From positions 24,402,001 through 24,466,000 of the forward strand of contig CM077597.1 in assembly GCA_039654915.1 (NCBI GenBank): a stretch of 64,000 nucleotides of DNA, written 5' to 3'. The notes below the pieces were generated by a model that saw only the letters and a list, made by a program, of their open reading frames with translations, was not told the DNA's origin and made no database searches. The stretch comes from Aquilaria yunnanensis. Taxonomy: Eukaryota; Streptophyta; Magnoliopsida; Malvales; Thymelaeaceae. A program made the translations under genes and the position numbers. Positions 47,693 through 59,489 of the stretch are shown here, piece after piece; the stretch's first letter is position 1; each line of letters opens with the position of its first letter.

Positions 47693-48296
47693 CACATAAG
47701 CACCTTTTTCTTATGCTTTGGTCAATTCTCATTGCTCCCCTTCAACATCTCTAGGACATCATCCCATCATAAGCTAGCCTTCCCCTTTGAAAAGAAAGGT
47801 ACCAAGGTCATCCTTCACTCTGATTCATAGCCTCCATAAGTAAATAGCCATTTCATCCTATTCAATCAGTCCTCCACTTTGTCAGGGTCGCCTAACCCAT
47901 TAAAATTTTATGGGTTAACCATATTTAACTTCTCAAGTAGTTTCATCTGATGTGGTGTCTTTCTCTTTCTTGGAGCATTTATATCCTCTTGCTCATCATC
48001 ATACTCATGAGCATGCTCTTTCCTCTTTCAAGATCTAGGCAATTGTCATGCAGCATATGCCTCTCTTGACCTCAAGGTGGGCCGGTCCCCTTGTTCATTC
48101 TCCTTTAAAATGACTCCTCCATTTTCGTGGTCTTGAAATAGCTTGTTCAAAATAGTAGTCATGCCTTGTGCACCGTAGTCTGATTGATGCCTTGAAGCAC
48201 ATTGGATATCTCATCCAACCTTGCCACAACCTGATCACTAGAACCTTCACCAAAGTCCCTAGCTCCTTTCATAGCTCCTAAGCTAGTGTTAGCCAT
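47693..48296 (-). pseudogene. Chromovirus gag N-terminus
   Basis: ATG at 48296 gives MANTSLGAMKGARDFGEGSS. A gag block like NGLGDPDKVEDWLNRMKWLF lies at 47905-47850 and KGKASLWWDDVLEMLKGSN near 47790-47740. Several frameshifts and stops. Continues at 34605 across E3. Confidence 0.8.
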
Positions 48297-48413
48297 GGTA
48301 ACCTGCAACCAAAAGTTAGATGACATTCTACAGGTGTTGGTTAGTGTTTACTATCCTAGCACATGGACCTTAAACTAGTTCTTAGTCCTAGCCTCTAATA
48401 TTTATGGACTGGG
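48297..48413 (-). other. Chromovirus leader
   Basis: Short untranslated leader between the gag ATG and the solo LTR insertion. 48409-48413 is CTGGG, one copy of the target duplication. Confidence 0.6.
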
Positions 48414-49384
48414 TGATGCCCCAAGGCATCTTCGTTTGCTGTCATGTTGACAGGTGGAGAGACTTCCTGAGGAGGCGAGTGCCTGGAGCTCAGATTTCCC
48501 AGCTGAGTGTGCCTGAAAAGCTCAAAGAAGAGGTTAGGAGGTCCCCGGTTTGCTTTTCCGGGGAGGACCCTCCGACGCCCAAGTCAGTTTTCTGAGTGAA
48601 GGTGGAGGAAGAACACTAAGGGATCAAGTGTCTTGCCTGTTTTGTGTTTTCTCAGAGAGAGGGAAATGCCCATCCTCTGCCCAGTCCCATTTCCTAGTAT
48701 TTATAGGAGTAGCTGGTCCGTTTCAGATCATGACACGTGTTCGGCCGGATTTGATCTGCCTCTTTGGACTTAGGGGACAGGCAGCCGTTTGCAGCCTCTT
48801 TTAGCCCTGGACCCGGACGGGTTGTGTCAGGACTGGGGCGGCTGCGGCGTGTCATTTCGCCGTTCAGATGTGACGTGTAGGGCTTGTGGGCGACATGTCA
48901 GAGGCTCCTTAAATGCTCATACCGTACTCCCGAGGTCCCCTGGGCGAGGTCGCCCTTCGGTGCGTGCACCCTCTTCGGATTCTATCCGTCCTTCGGTGCG
49001 AGCACCTCCTTCGGGATTTATCCCATAATTCTGGGAGCGCCCTTGATGAACACCTTCTTCGGGACTCACATCCATAGTTCGGGGATTCCCTTGTTCAGGT
49101 GTTTCTTCTTCGGGGAAGACCTCTTTGGGGCCTCTTCTTTCGGGGAGATTCTCCCTTGCTTCAGGGAGATGGCTCTCTTACCCGAAGACAGTCAGTTTAG
49201 CCCCTCGATGGAGACGGTGTTGTCCTCGGAATTCCTGACGAGCTACCGAAGTCTCGAGCTCATAGTGTTTGACTTCGCACCTTCCGAGGTCAGTAAAAAG
49301 ATCCTCTCTTGGGTGACGTCAGACTCCTCGGCCAATATTCTGGCGCAGAGTTACTACCGAGGAGGCGTTAGCCTTTGGCTATCA
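48414..49384 (-). mobile_element. Tat-type solo LTR, 971 bp
   Basis: Plus strand runs TGATGCCCCAAGGCATC to CCTTTGGCTATCA, with CTGGG on both sides (48409-48413, 49385-49389). Homologous to the E2, E3 and E5 LTRs, with G-box and TATA near 48735-48700. No internal region, so the element was reduced by LTR-LTR recombination. A roughly 36-bp tandem duplication (CTTCGGTGCGWGCACC units) at 48953-49025 lengthens it. Confidence 0.93.
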
Positions 49385-49388
49385 CTGG

Positions 49389-49400
49389 GCTTTGATACCA
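49389..49400 (-). promoter_or_regulatory. Probable chromovirus primer-binding site
   Basis: Minus strand TGGTATCAAAGC, one mismatch from the tRNA-iMet complement and at the expected place about 115 bp before gag once the solo LTR is removed. Confidence 0.6.
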
Positions 49401-50591
49401 ACTACACATCCCTTCTTGGCCAGCCTACGCAAACTCTGAGAATAAGTCTCACACTGGTTGCAATTGACTAATTAATTATGTGCCCCCTAGTTAAAAACTT
49501 CATGCAACTAGTTATTTAACCTAGAAATCTACAAGCAAGTGTTGCTTTGATTTAGGCAAGTGAAAACAAATAAAAATGTTTACATAGCCTAGGCATTTTT
49601 CATAACTAGACATTCAAAGATTCAAAGCATACTAAGCCATCATAGTGTCATCATAATAATTACACATAACTAACCACATGTAGGCACTCAACAAAACAAG
49701 GTTATGCCAACACCCAAAGACAAACCTAGAGATGATCACTCTGTCAATACACATTGGAGGTTACTAGCATATTCACTATACACAAAGGATATCACTACTG
49801 AGACCCATCTATCTAGCTCTCACTTTAGATGCAAGTCCCAATGGAAACTCTCAAAATTCCTTCACACGCCTTACTAGCCTCTATGGCCAAAAAGACTATA
49901 GTTAGTATGATAGCTTAACCAACAAGTAACCAACTAAACTAAAATCTCAATGATTCTTATGGCAATGTACCTGTAAGAGAAGACTACCTCGACAACCTTC
50001 AATGGCTATCAGACTCAACAATGTCAATATCTGCACAACATAAGATAATAGAGTGAAAATCTATGATTCTCAATAAGGGATCTTCAACCTATATAGTAAA
50101 CACTAAGAACAACACATATATGTATATGTAACCTACTATAAGCTTATACAGTATGAGGCTAAAATATATGCATAACATTTCAGTCCATTAAGACTTGCCT
50201 TCTACCTAGTCCTTAACTACAGGGCAAAGCCTCAGCTATTAGCAAGCATTGCTCTGTAGCCTAACTAGTGAAGTTCATCACTAGTTTGAATCTACCTTAT
50301 GTTTTATAGGGGCACTATGGTTGGACAAATTTTACCTAGGTTTTGAAGAACCCAACTAGGTGTGATAGGATTCTTACATCGGGACCTTGTACCTGAAGGT
50401 ACAACTAGGCCCTTAATGGTACTGAACACCGTACCCAAGCTAGTAATGTTCCATTGTGGCCTTTTCACCTAGTTACCTTGCTTGTAGGTTTTTTGACCAC
50501 AAATCCCAAGAAATTTCTTTGACCTGGATCAGTTCTGGAAGTCTTGGTGCACCACCAGGACACCTTGACCCTTAGGTACACCAAGCATCCC
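49401..50591 (-). repeat. Chromovirus 5' LTR, interrupted by E5
   Basis: Follows the PBS. 50062-50591 matches 18119-18585. 49401-50061 has no match on the left, so either the left LTR lost this end or the LTR proper starts at TGATTCT (50062) and the rest is leader. E5 inserts after 50591. Confidence 0.6.
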
Positions 50592-51319
50592 TGATGCCCA
50601 GCGGCATCTTTGTACGGTGACATTGAGACTTGTGGAGGGACCTCTTGAGAGGGAGACCGCTGGGAGGCCAGATTGCCCAGGAGGGCGTGCCTGTTTGTAT
50701 TTTCTCAGAGAGGGAGAGCTAGATTGTTTGCCAACCAATTGCCAGGGCTTGCTTCCTAGTATTTATAAGAATGTCCAGCCCGTTTAGATCGTGACATGTG
50801 TTCGGTCGGATGTTCTCTGAATTTCTGGGCGTAGGGGACAAGTAGCCGGTGGCAGGCTCCTTGAGCATTGAACCGAGACAGGCCGTGACGTGACCTGGAT
50901 GGGGTCGGTGTGTCAGACTGCTGTTTGGGGCGATCTGTACCGTCTGTGGGCGACACGTCAGAGGCTCCATAATTGCTCCTGCCGTACTCCCGAGGTCCCT
51001 GGCCGAGGTCGTCCTCTGGTACGGATGATGCCCCTTCGGGAAATATGTCCGCAGTTCGAGGATTCCCTAGTTCAGGGATTCTGCCTTCGGGGGATCTTCT
51101 TCGGCTTGCACTAGCAGGTGTTTCCTCTTCGAAGGCGATCTGTTTAGTACCTCGGGGGGCCTAATAGTATCCTCAAGTATCCTGACGACCCGAGCTCGGG
51201 ATCTTCGGCTTTGCTTCCGAGGTGCGTGATTCCACCTTTCCTTGGGTAACGCCAGGTTTCCAGGCCGTTCTCCCGGCAGGGAGTTCGGCCAGATAGAGGC
51301 GACAGCCCTTCGGCTATCA
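50592..51319 (-). repeat. E5 3' LTR, 728 bp
   Basis: Plus strand TGATGCCCAGCGGCATC to CCCTTCGGCTATCA. Shorter than its relatives. The G-box reads CATGTG here. Confidence 0.92.
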
Positions 51320-51332
51320 CATGCCCCCCTCT
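51320..51332 (-). promoter_or_regulatory. E5 polypurine tract
   Basis: Minus strand GAGGGGGGCATG next to the LTR, slightly decayed. Confidence 0.7.
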
Positions 51333-51748
51333 AGAAAGCCGAAGTGATAACTTCGGTTTTGCGGTCTTTCCGAGGATGTTCTTTGGGAGTTTCTCAGGGA
51401 GCACAACCTGTTCCGAAGATGCACCTTTTGCCCGAGGTTATGGGCTGTTCAGCCATAGCCTATCTTTTGGTGTCTTCGAGGTAACCTGCTCATTTCTTTT
51501 TGCAGGTCTGTGTAGCGTTGCGTCTTATGACCAGGCGTGTCAATCTAAGCGGCGCGTCCCAGTTGTTTAGGGATGTCAGAAGGCACGTCCCCTATTTTGG
51601 CGCGGCGGCTGACACGTTGTACACTGTCATTTGAGGGGAGTCGTGTCGGTCACAGAGAGCGCGTCTTTTCGGGTGCAGAGAGCAGTTATGGCGACGGTTT
51701 GCCTTCAAAGGGTACTTATGACGCCGATTCGACTAGCCACTTTCGGCC

Positions 51749-51756
51749 TATTTATA
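51749..51756 (+). promoter_or_regulatory. TATA box of the E5 antisense gene
   Basis: TATTTATA, 259 bp upstream of the ATG at 52015, at the position of TATATATA in E2 and E3. Confidence 0.6.
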
Positions 51757-52014
51757 GCCCATTCCATCATAAGTTCCCTTTTTTCTTTTGCTTCTGCTCT
51801 TTTCCTTGCTTGACACTGCTTTTGCGCTTTCTCTTGCTTTTTGCAGCGGAGCTATTTTAACAGAGTTTTTCCAGCAACCTTTCGCGACGGCGACTTCAAA
51901 CCCAGATTTTGGCAAGTCTTTTGGTGGGTTTTTGTTTTCCAGACTCTTCTGATTTTTAGAGTTTTTTCCGGAACTTGTTTTCTTGCCTTTTTCCGAACCC
52001 ATTTTTTTGCCAAT

Positions 52015-54387
52015 ATGCCTATTCCCGAGACCTAGCAGCCTCTTTTATCTCATCCTTGCTACACCACCCCCAAAAAACTGGCAAGATGGAAGAAAAGTTC
52101 TTTCTTCCTTCGTATGCCGTTACGAGGTTACCTCGTTCTGACCAATTTTGCTTTTCAAACCGTAGTAACGAGGTTACCGTTTTCCGAGCCCAACTGAAGG
52201 CCGGGCTTCGGTACCCTCCTCCGAAGATGATTTGCGAGTTCTGCCAATTTCATGGCATTGCCGTAAATCAACTTCCGCCGAACTCGTACTGCTATTTTAA
52301 CGCCTTCATCTGCATGTGTGGCGTCTTCAAGATAGAACCCCACTTTGTTATTTTTATGCAGTACTACAAGCTCTTCGTGGTCCCGAAGGGTGGCTTTTAC
52401 TTCATGCTACCTCGGGGATCTGGGAGCAAGAAATATATGTTCACCTTCGCCACCAAGGACTGCTGGTGAGGGTGGCAACAAAAATTTTTCTTTCTGACGA
52501 TGGAGGAGGCCTGGTCGCATGTTCCGACCAAATGGGCTCAGGGAAAGCTGGAGATGGACGTCGTGGATCCGAGGATACTGCTAACTCCGGAATTGGCTCC
52601 TATCTTTGCGGACTTCGACGGCCGTATCCGTGCTGTCTTGAACTGGGGTCCCGAGGTCCCTTCGCGCTCCCTCTACCCCTTCCCAATCAATTGGAGGTTG
52701 ATGACCGAAGAGGTTCTTCGGGAGTTAGGGGTAGTGAAGGACCACAAGAAGGACCTCAAGATGCCAGCTCCTTCCATCGCCGGGAAGGATTCCTGGTTGG
52801 TGCAGCTCCTTCGGGAGGAAGTTTCTTATGAAACTTTTTATGAGAGTAAGTTATCTCTGACTCCCGTTATTATAGCTTTCATCTCGGACTTACGTTGATG
52901 CTTTCTTTCCTTTTCAGAGATGGGCGACGGTACTGCTACCTTCTACAAGTCCCTCTTCTCCGACCAACTTGAGAAGGGCGAGCAGACGAAGAAGGGGGCT
53001 TCCCGAAGGCGGAAAACCACTGGTGCTGGACCTTCGGCTAAATGGGCGAAGAAGACTATTCTTCCTCCCACTTTGGAAAGTATTGGGGAGGAAAGCGAGG
53101 AGCTCGAGGTCGCTGCCATTCCGCCCGAGGTTGCTGCCGACGTCCCTCCTCAAAGCCCTACTCCATCGCAGGCTCTTATGGATGCCGTGGTGGAGGCTCC
53201 TTCTGCCGATGAGCGGCGTAAATGCAAGGGTAAGGGGATCTCTACCGAGGAGGCCCCGGCTTCTGACGATGACGTCGTTGAGGTGCCGCCAGGTTTGCTT
53301 TTTCCGCCGATGTGTAATGTCTTTATTTTCCGAAGTTCTTTTTGTTCTCACCAGCTGCTCGTTTTGCCATGCAGATGAGTCACTTACTCCAAGTTGGGCG
53401 GCAGAACACGCCCAGAAGCGAGCCCTCCATGATGCCAAAGTCCCGAAAGGGAAGATCCCGAAGGAGCCTTTCTAGACGTTTACGGAGGACATGAATTTGT
53501 TCTCCGGAGACTGCCCCCAAATGGCCAAGGAGATCTCGAAGGGGGTGCTTACTGACGCCTCCTTCAAGCCTATTGCGACGGCTCATCCGGGCGATGACAC
53601 CCTTGCAGCGAAGGTTACCGAGCATGCTGCCCAGGTATGCTGGTTTGCCCTTGAAGAATTTTTTCCTAAGTGTTTGGCTCTTACTGACCTCGCCTTCATC
53701 TTTTTGCAGCTGCTGGCGTACGTTGGCTACCTCAGAGTTTGGGTGGCCAGGCAGACGCAGTTCCGAAACTCGGTCTTAGAGACCTTAGAGAAAACGAAGG
53801 CCAGGTGTTCAGAACTGGCCGTCAAGAACCTGCAGCTGGCTGATGCTGCGGAGAAGGAGGTTGCCGCCCTTCGGGAGGAAGAAAAGAAGATTTTGAAGGA
53901 CTCCTCCCAGAAGATTTTTGACCTCGGCTCCGAGGTGGCGAGACTGCTTTCGGCCAACGAAGCGCTTCTAAAGTCGAAATAAGAGTCTGAAGAACTCTTG
54001 GCGAGGTTGCTGATTGAGAAGAATGCGCTTCATGCCGAGGTCGATTCCTTGAAGAAGGAGCCTGAGAAGAAGAAGAGGATAAAGGCGCTGAAGAAGGAGG
54101 TCGCAGACCTGAAGGATGAGCTCAAAGACCTGGAGGTCGAGAAGGATAAATCCGACCAGATGACTAAGGTCGCTTTCCAGGACGGGTTTTGCCTCGCTCG
54201 GCACCAAGTCCTTCAGAGGTTCCCAGATCTGGACCTCTCTTTTTTGGAGGCTTTGAAGATTCCCGAGGGGCCTCGGTGGTCCTGGTCCAAGATCGAGCAT
54301 TTGAACCTGCTTCCTTCTTTCCCGGCGGCCAATGTGGTGGAGAAGGATGCAGGGGCTGGTGGCTCTCGGGACGCCGAGAACCCTTAG
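52015..54387 (+). pseudogene. E5 antisense accessory gene, four exons
   Basis: Exons 52015-52845, 52918-53292, 53375-53634 and 53710-54387. Introns 52846-52917 (72 bp, starting GTAAGT), 53293-53374 (82) and 53635-53709 (75), all GT-AG at the same places as in E2 and E3. Start MPIPET. Exon 1 has FCQFHGIAVNQLPPNSYCYF, then FCQ-family blocks through LMTEEVLRELGVVKDHKKDL. Exon 2 has SRRRKTTGAGPSAKWAKKT. Exon 4 is a coiled coil (EVADLKDELKDLEVEKDK) ending DGFCLARHQVLQRFPDLDL. Lesions: TAG at residue 7, one base lost near 52085, TGA at 52467-52469 (CGA in E3), TAG at 53474-53476 (TGG in E2), TAA near 53980. Most decayed of the three. Confidence 0.85.
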
Positions 54388-54780
54388 TCTGTTCTACGGC
54401 CCTTCGCCTTTTCCTCGTTCTTTTTTCTGTGCTTCTTCTTTCTGGCAATCCTTCTTCTTTGTAAGCTGGTTTATCTTTAATGAAGATTTTTTGGCTAAGT
54501 CTTTTTGCAAGTTTTTTTTATTTCCCTTTGTCCCGAACACATTCGCTCAAAAGACTTCGGGAAATGGCATCTGCATTTGTTATCGCGAGTATCTTTGCGT
54601 GATTCGTTATTTCCCATTTTTCCCGAACATGATTGCTCAAGGGACTTCGGGAAATCATCTGCGCTGTTTTCGGCGAGCACCTTTGCGAAATTCTGGTTTT
54701 GTACTTCAAGAATTTCTCTAAGAAACTTTTGTACTTAGAATATTTCTCTAATTTGTACAACACAATTCTTCCATGAAGCC
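54388..54780. repeat. E5 convergent 3' spacer with two repeat units
   Basis: Two units of about 95 bp, each with TCCCGAACA, GCTCAA and GACTTCGGGAAAT (near 54531-54566 and 54620-54655). Related to the E2 units. A poly-T run lies at 54512. No gene. Confidence 0.65.
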
Positions 54781-55997
54781 TTAAGCATAGAATTTTTTCA
54801 AGGCATCTGAATGCCAAGTATTTTTTAATTCTATGCCATCGGCGTCACCGAGTCTATACACGCCTTTTCGTACTTCGGCAAGAACCAGATAAGGTCCTTC
54901 CCAATTCGTGCGAAGTACTCCGTGGGATGGCCTTCGGGGTGCGAAGTCAGCCTTTTGGAGAACGAGGTCTCCCTTCTTGATCCCTTTTGGCCTGGCTCGT
55001 AAATTTATGGCCACGGCCACTCTTTGCTGAAAAGCTTTTCTTCTCAGCTCGGCTATTTCTCTATGTTCGCCGACGAGGTCAAGCTTTGTTCTTAGGCCGA
55101 GGTCGTTTCCACTTTCATCGAACACTTGCACCTGTACTGATGGTCGTACTACCTCGATTGGAATGATGGCCTCTGTACCGAAGACTAGCGAAAAAGGCGT
55201 TTCCCCTGTGGCTCTTCGGGGTGTTGTTCGGTAGCTCCATAATACACTTTGGAGTTCTCTTGGCCATTTCCCTTTTGCTTCCCCCAGTCTCTTTTTCAGA
55301 CCATCTTTCATGGTCCTATTAGATACTTCTACCTGCCCATTGCTTTGGGGGTGAGCTACTGGGGCGAAGTGCATCTTTATTCCGAGGTCGCTGATAAATT
55401 CCTGGAATCCTTTGTATATGAACTGGGATCCATTGTCGGCTACTAGCACCCTCGGTATGCCAAATCTGCATATGATGTTCTTCCACACGAACTTCTGCAC
55501 TTCTTTTGCCGAGATAGTCGCTAGTGGTTCTGCCTCAACCCATTTGCAGAAATAGTCTATTGCTACCACGTAGAATTTCACGCCTCCAGGCGCTGTGGGG
55601 AGCGGCCCAATGAGTTCTATGCCCCAGACTGCGAAGGGCCAGGGATAGTCAGCCGAAGTTACCATTTCTGATGGTGTCCTCTGGATATTCGCGTGTCTCT
55701 GGCAACTACCGCATTTCCGGACGAACTGCCTTGCGTCCTTTCTCAGGGTAGGCCAGAAGTATACTTGGCGAAGTATTACTGCTACAAGGGCGTCGGTTCC
55801 GATGTGCGAACCACAAATGCCTTCGTGGACTTCTTCGAGGATCATTTCAGTATCCTCCTCGTCCACACACCTTTGCAGCGGATTTGCATATCCCTGCCGA
55901 TATAACTCTTCACTGATTAGGAAGAATCGGCCTGAGCGTCTTCGCAACTTTGCAGCGTCACCGGGGTCTTCGGGGAGCACATTTTCTGCGAGATACC
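54781..55997 (-). pseudogene. pol: E5 integrase
   Basis: Open for 399 codons from 55980 to the TAA at 54781. HHCC region: HEGICGSHIGTDALVAVILR and KCGSCQRHANIQ. Core: AVWGIELIGPLP, VADNGSQF and NGQVEVSNRTM. The first catalytic Asp is Glu here (GIEL; GIDL in E2 and E3). C-terminal KKGDLVLQKADFAPRRPSHG to DALKKFYA. The best preserved integrase frame in the window, but cut from the rest of pol by insert 2. Confidence 0.92.
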
Positions 55998-56080
55998 TGT
56001 CGTGCCCACACTTGCCCCTGGCCCATTCGGGTCCGATTACTGAAACAATACAGTGGAAGTCTTATTTCACAAAAGGGGCA

Positions 56081-56111
<31 letters not shown>

Positions 56112-57724
56112 GCAACTTAAGGGCACGAACCTCAGGATACTTACCGGTACTAGCTCGTTAACTATTTACTTTTAGGGTTTTATTGCTCTCGGAAATAAGC
56201 TAGCACACCTATGTGGAATTTAGTGTTCATTTCATGATCTTTATCATGCTTAGCCAAGTACATGCATGGCAACCAAAACACCATATTCATATTTACAAGT
56301 CATAAAAATGGTGTTATACTGAAAATAAACATAATCACTTAAATGCCAGGATATCCAAAAGCATGATACATGGCAAATAATTCATAAGTCCATAGAACAC
56401 ATTCCACCTTAATAGACCTTGTTCCCACAAATTTCTAGACTCCTCAAGCCTGCACAAGGAAATCCACAACATTAGCTTGTTTCACAAGCAATCCATAACA
56501 CTTAAGACACTTAGAAAATTGAGCAACATATGTACAAACCTCTACTATGTGAAAGAGTATTTATTACTCTTGACCGTAATGCTTTTCTATAGCTCCTTTA
56601 CCTACAAAAGTAGAGTAGGGCGGGTGAGTTATAAAACTCAATAAGGAATCCAATGGCATCCAATGCCTAACTTAGTGAGGTATTTTCTTATGGCTTTCAA
56701 AGCCAACTTATGGCCTCCAAGGCCTAACATATGGCTTCCAAAGCCTAACTTATGCCAAGAACGTAATGGCAATTATTCCATAAACCTGCAAAGAAAACAA
56801 TAAGACAAAGAAAACACAAAGCATGTAGAAATAAGAATAATAATAATAATTGGGGTCAGCATGCACAATCAATTCATAGAAGCACACAACACAACACACC
56901 ACATAACACAATTCTGTATGGGCAAAGCAAGCATTAGCATATTCCATATCACACAATATCGGTCGACCATTTCTTATACCATACTGAGTACTCCTTAGCT
57001 TGGGAATCGAGTTGGCCAAACTCGATGCCAAGACCTAAATGCTTGCACTTAACTCATGAGTAACCATAGTTGCCGAAACAACGATACTTAGCCCACTATG
57101 CACTATGTGCCCGAATACTCACAAAGTGAGTATGAGAAAATCCTCACACAGAGTTGCCGAAGCAACAAAACAACTTAGCCCTGCATGCACACCTAGGATC
57201 ACATGGTTCTTTGACCATCACCTAGGGGCACTAATACTCACAAACAAGATCATGGAGATACACCATGCAATAAAGTGAGTATAGGAATCCTTACCATAAT
57301 TTTTGTAACCTCTTGTTGCTTAACCCTTTGCTTTTCCTTGCTTGTTGTTCGTAGAACTTGTTTTTCCCTTAATGGACCTCAACTTAAGGAGGTAAGGCCC
57401 ATTTTAGCCTTTCTTTGACTTAGGCCCAATTTTCTGTGAACTCAGGCCTACATTGGCCTTTTTCCTGGAAATCCAGGCCCATCTTAATCCTTTCCAGAAT
57501 TCAGGCCCACTTGGCCTGTTTTCGAATTCTGGCCCAACTTGGCCCCTTAATAACTTAGGCCCATTTGGCCTTTTAATAACTTAGGCCCAACTTAGCTTTC
57601 TTAGTACTTAGGCCCAAAATGACCTTAGGACCACTTAGGCCCAAAATGAACTTAGGAGCCACATAAGCCCAATTTTACCTTTTCAGGATTTTTAGCCCAA
57701 TTTAGCCATTAGGCCCAAAATAGC

Positions 57725-58960
57725 CCATTTAATAATTTCTGGACCAAGAACACTTGGTTTTTTTTTCAATTTGGGCCTTCAAATTTAACTCTTGGCCCAA
57801 ATAGCCCCATTACTTCTTTCTTTTGCTCAATTGAGTCCCACAAGTTTTCTAAGGACCATTTATGCCAAGAACACTTGGCTAACACCAATTTGTCATTATG
57901 GCCGAATCTATCATCACTTTTCTTCACCATTTTGGCTTCACTTTTTACTAGGAATACCTAGATACCATTAACACATGGATTACACACACAACCACCAAAA
58001 ATTGGCACTATGGCCAAATATGCTCTTCATTTCATCTTCACATTTACATAGGTACCATGAACACATGGTTTTGCACACATCTTCACAAAATCACATCATG
58101 GTCGAATATTCCATTGCTTCTATAGCTCACAAAATCCCTCTTTTTACAACCATCTTTTGGAACTTGTCTTAAACATACATAAGAGCTTGTTTAGTACCAA
58201 GAACACTTGGTTTAAGCTCAAACATGCCAAGATACATACATGGCCGAATCTTCACCTTGTTTTCTTTCCATCCTTCACTTGTTTTTCTTGCTTAAAATGA
58301 CCACAAAAGCTCACAAGTACCAAGAACACTTGGTTTAGAGCTTTGAAATGCCAAGAATGTTCATGCCCGAAACTTTCTTCATGCTTGAAGCCTTCATTTG
58401 ATCTTTGCTTTGTTGGCTTCCAACACCTCATAAACACTAAGAACACTTGGTTAAACATCCATAAAGCTCAAGATATGAACATGGCTGAATATTCAAGAAA
58501 CATGATTTTTCTTCAATCTTTGCTTGATTTCTTGCTTTCCATGGCTTAAAATCTCCATGCATGCCATGAAATCCTTGTGTAAAGCTCAAGAACACCAAGA
58601 ACACAAGATGGCCGAATATATTAGTGAGCAAGGTCTTACTTTTCTAAGCTCAAAAATACATCAAAACACCAAGAAAGCTTGGATTACTTACAACATTCAA
58701 TTGGCCGAAATTTAAGCTTGTTCTTCCTTGATTTTCTTACTTCTCATGGCTTAGAAATGCCATGCATGTAAGGGGCTCTTGAGTTGAGCTCAAGAACACC
58801 ATTTTCTCACCAAGGCCGAAACCTCACAAGCATTTCTTCATGGGTTTTCTTTGATTTCTCACTTGGTTCTTGGTCTAGATGTGTTTAGGAGCTTGAAAGC
58901 TTCAAGAAAATGTGTTTACATGTGTAAGGACATGCATTTCTAGCTATGGCCGAATGTATT
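57725..58960. repeat. Diverged repeat array with short palindromes in insert 2
   Basis: ACCAAGAACACTTGGT-like palindromes recur near 57734, 57868, 57965, 58046, 58196, 58318, 58436 and 58665, alternating with GGCCGAAT-like words near 57901, 58013, 58102, 58243, 58369, 58484, 58611, 58702, 58815 and 58949. Spacing varies from about 90 to 140 bp. Confidence 0.65.
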
Positions 58961-59489
58961 GAGGGAGGAAGAAGGAGATGAAGCTTGAAGATGTTCATGG
59001 CTGGTTTTAGAGAGAAGGGAGAGCTTTTGGTGCTAGAGAGAGAGTGGAAATGAAAATGAAATGAAATGGAGAGGTGCTTGGCGGAATTTGTGTTTGCAAA
59101 TGGGAGGAAAATGTAAACAAATGCAAGCTAAATGTACATTTAGGAGGAGGGCCGGCCATGTAATTCAAATGGGTGGGAGATTTAGTCAAATTGCCAAATA
59201 AACAATAATAAGTTGAAAATGTAGGTGGGGACAAGAGTTGATGGAATCATTTTATAATGTAAGTGGGATTTGTAGTGGGAGACAAGGCATGGGTAATAGA
59301 ATAGTCAAATTGGGAAAGTGGGGGACAAAGTAAGTGGGGTAATATTTAATTGGTGAGTGGAGGATGTAGGAGATTTTGAATTATGGTGAGTGGAAGGATT
59401 ATGTGGCATTTTAAATGCCAAATTCATATGATGGCCGGCCATGGCACAAATTGCCATGAGAAATGGTCAAATCCTAACTTTAGTCTTCC

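Larger units (their letters stand above)
18119..50591 (-). mobile_element. Chromovirus (Tekay/Del-like Ty3) split by nested insertions
   Basis: One minus-strand element explains the pieces outside the Tat insertions. Gag lies at 48296-47693 and 34605-34180, zinc-knuckle and protease at 34170-33560, RT at 33560-32653, then RNase H, integrase and chromodomain at 21899-19790. Repeats at 18119-18585 and 50062-50591 match each other and mark its LTRs. The pieces join exactly at the target-site duplications of the inserted elements. Every part carries stops. Together the host pieces come to roughly 8 kb. Confidence 0.85.

Noticed and set aside
56090..56110. Poly-T run as a retroposon tail
   Set aside because: Lies inside insert 2, away from its ends, with no LINE or SINE sequence next to it.
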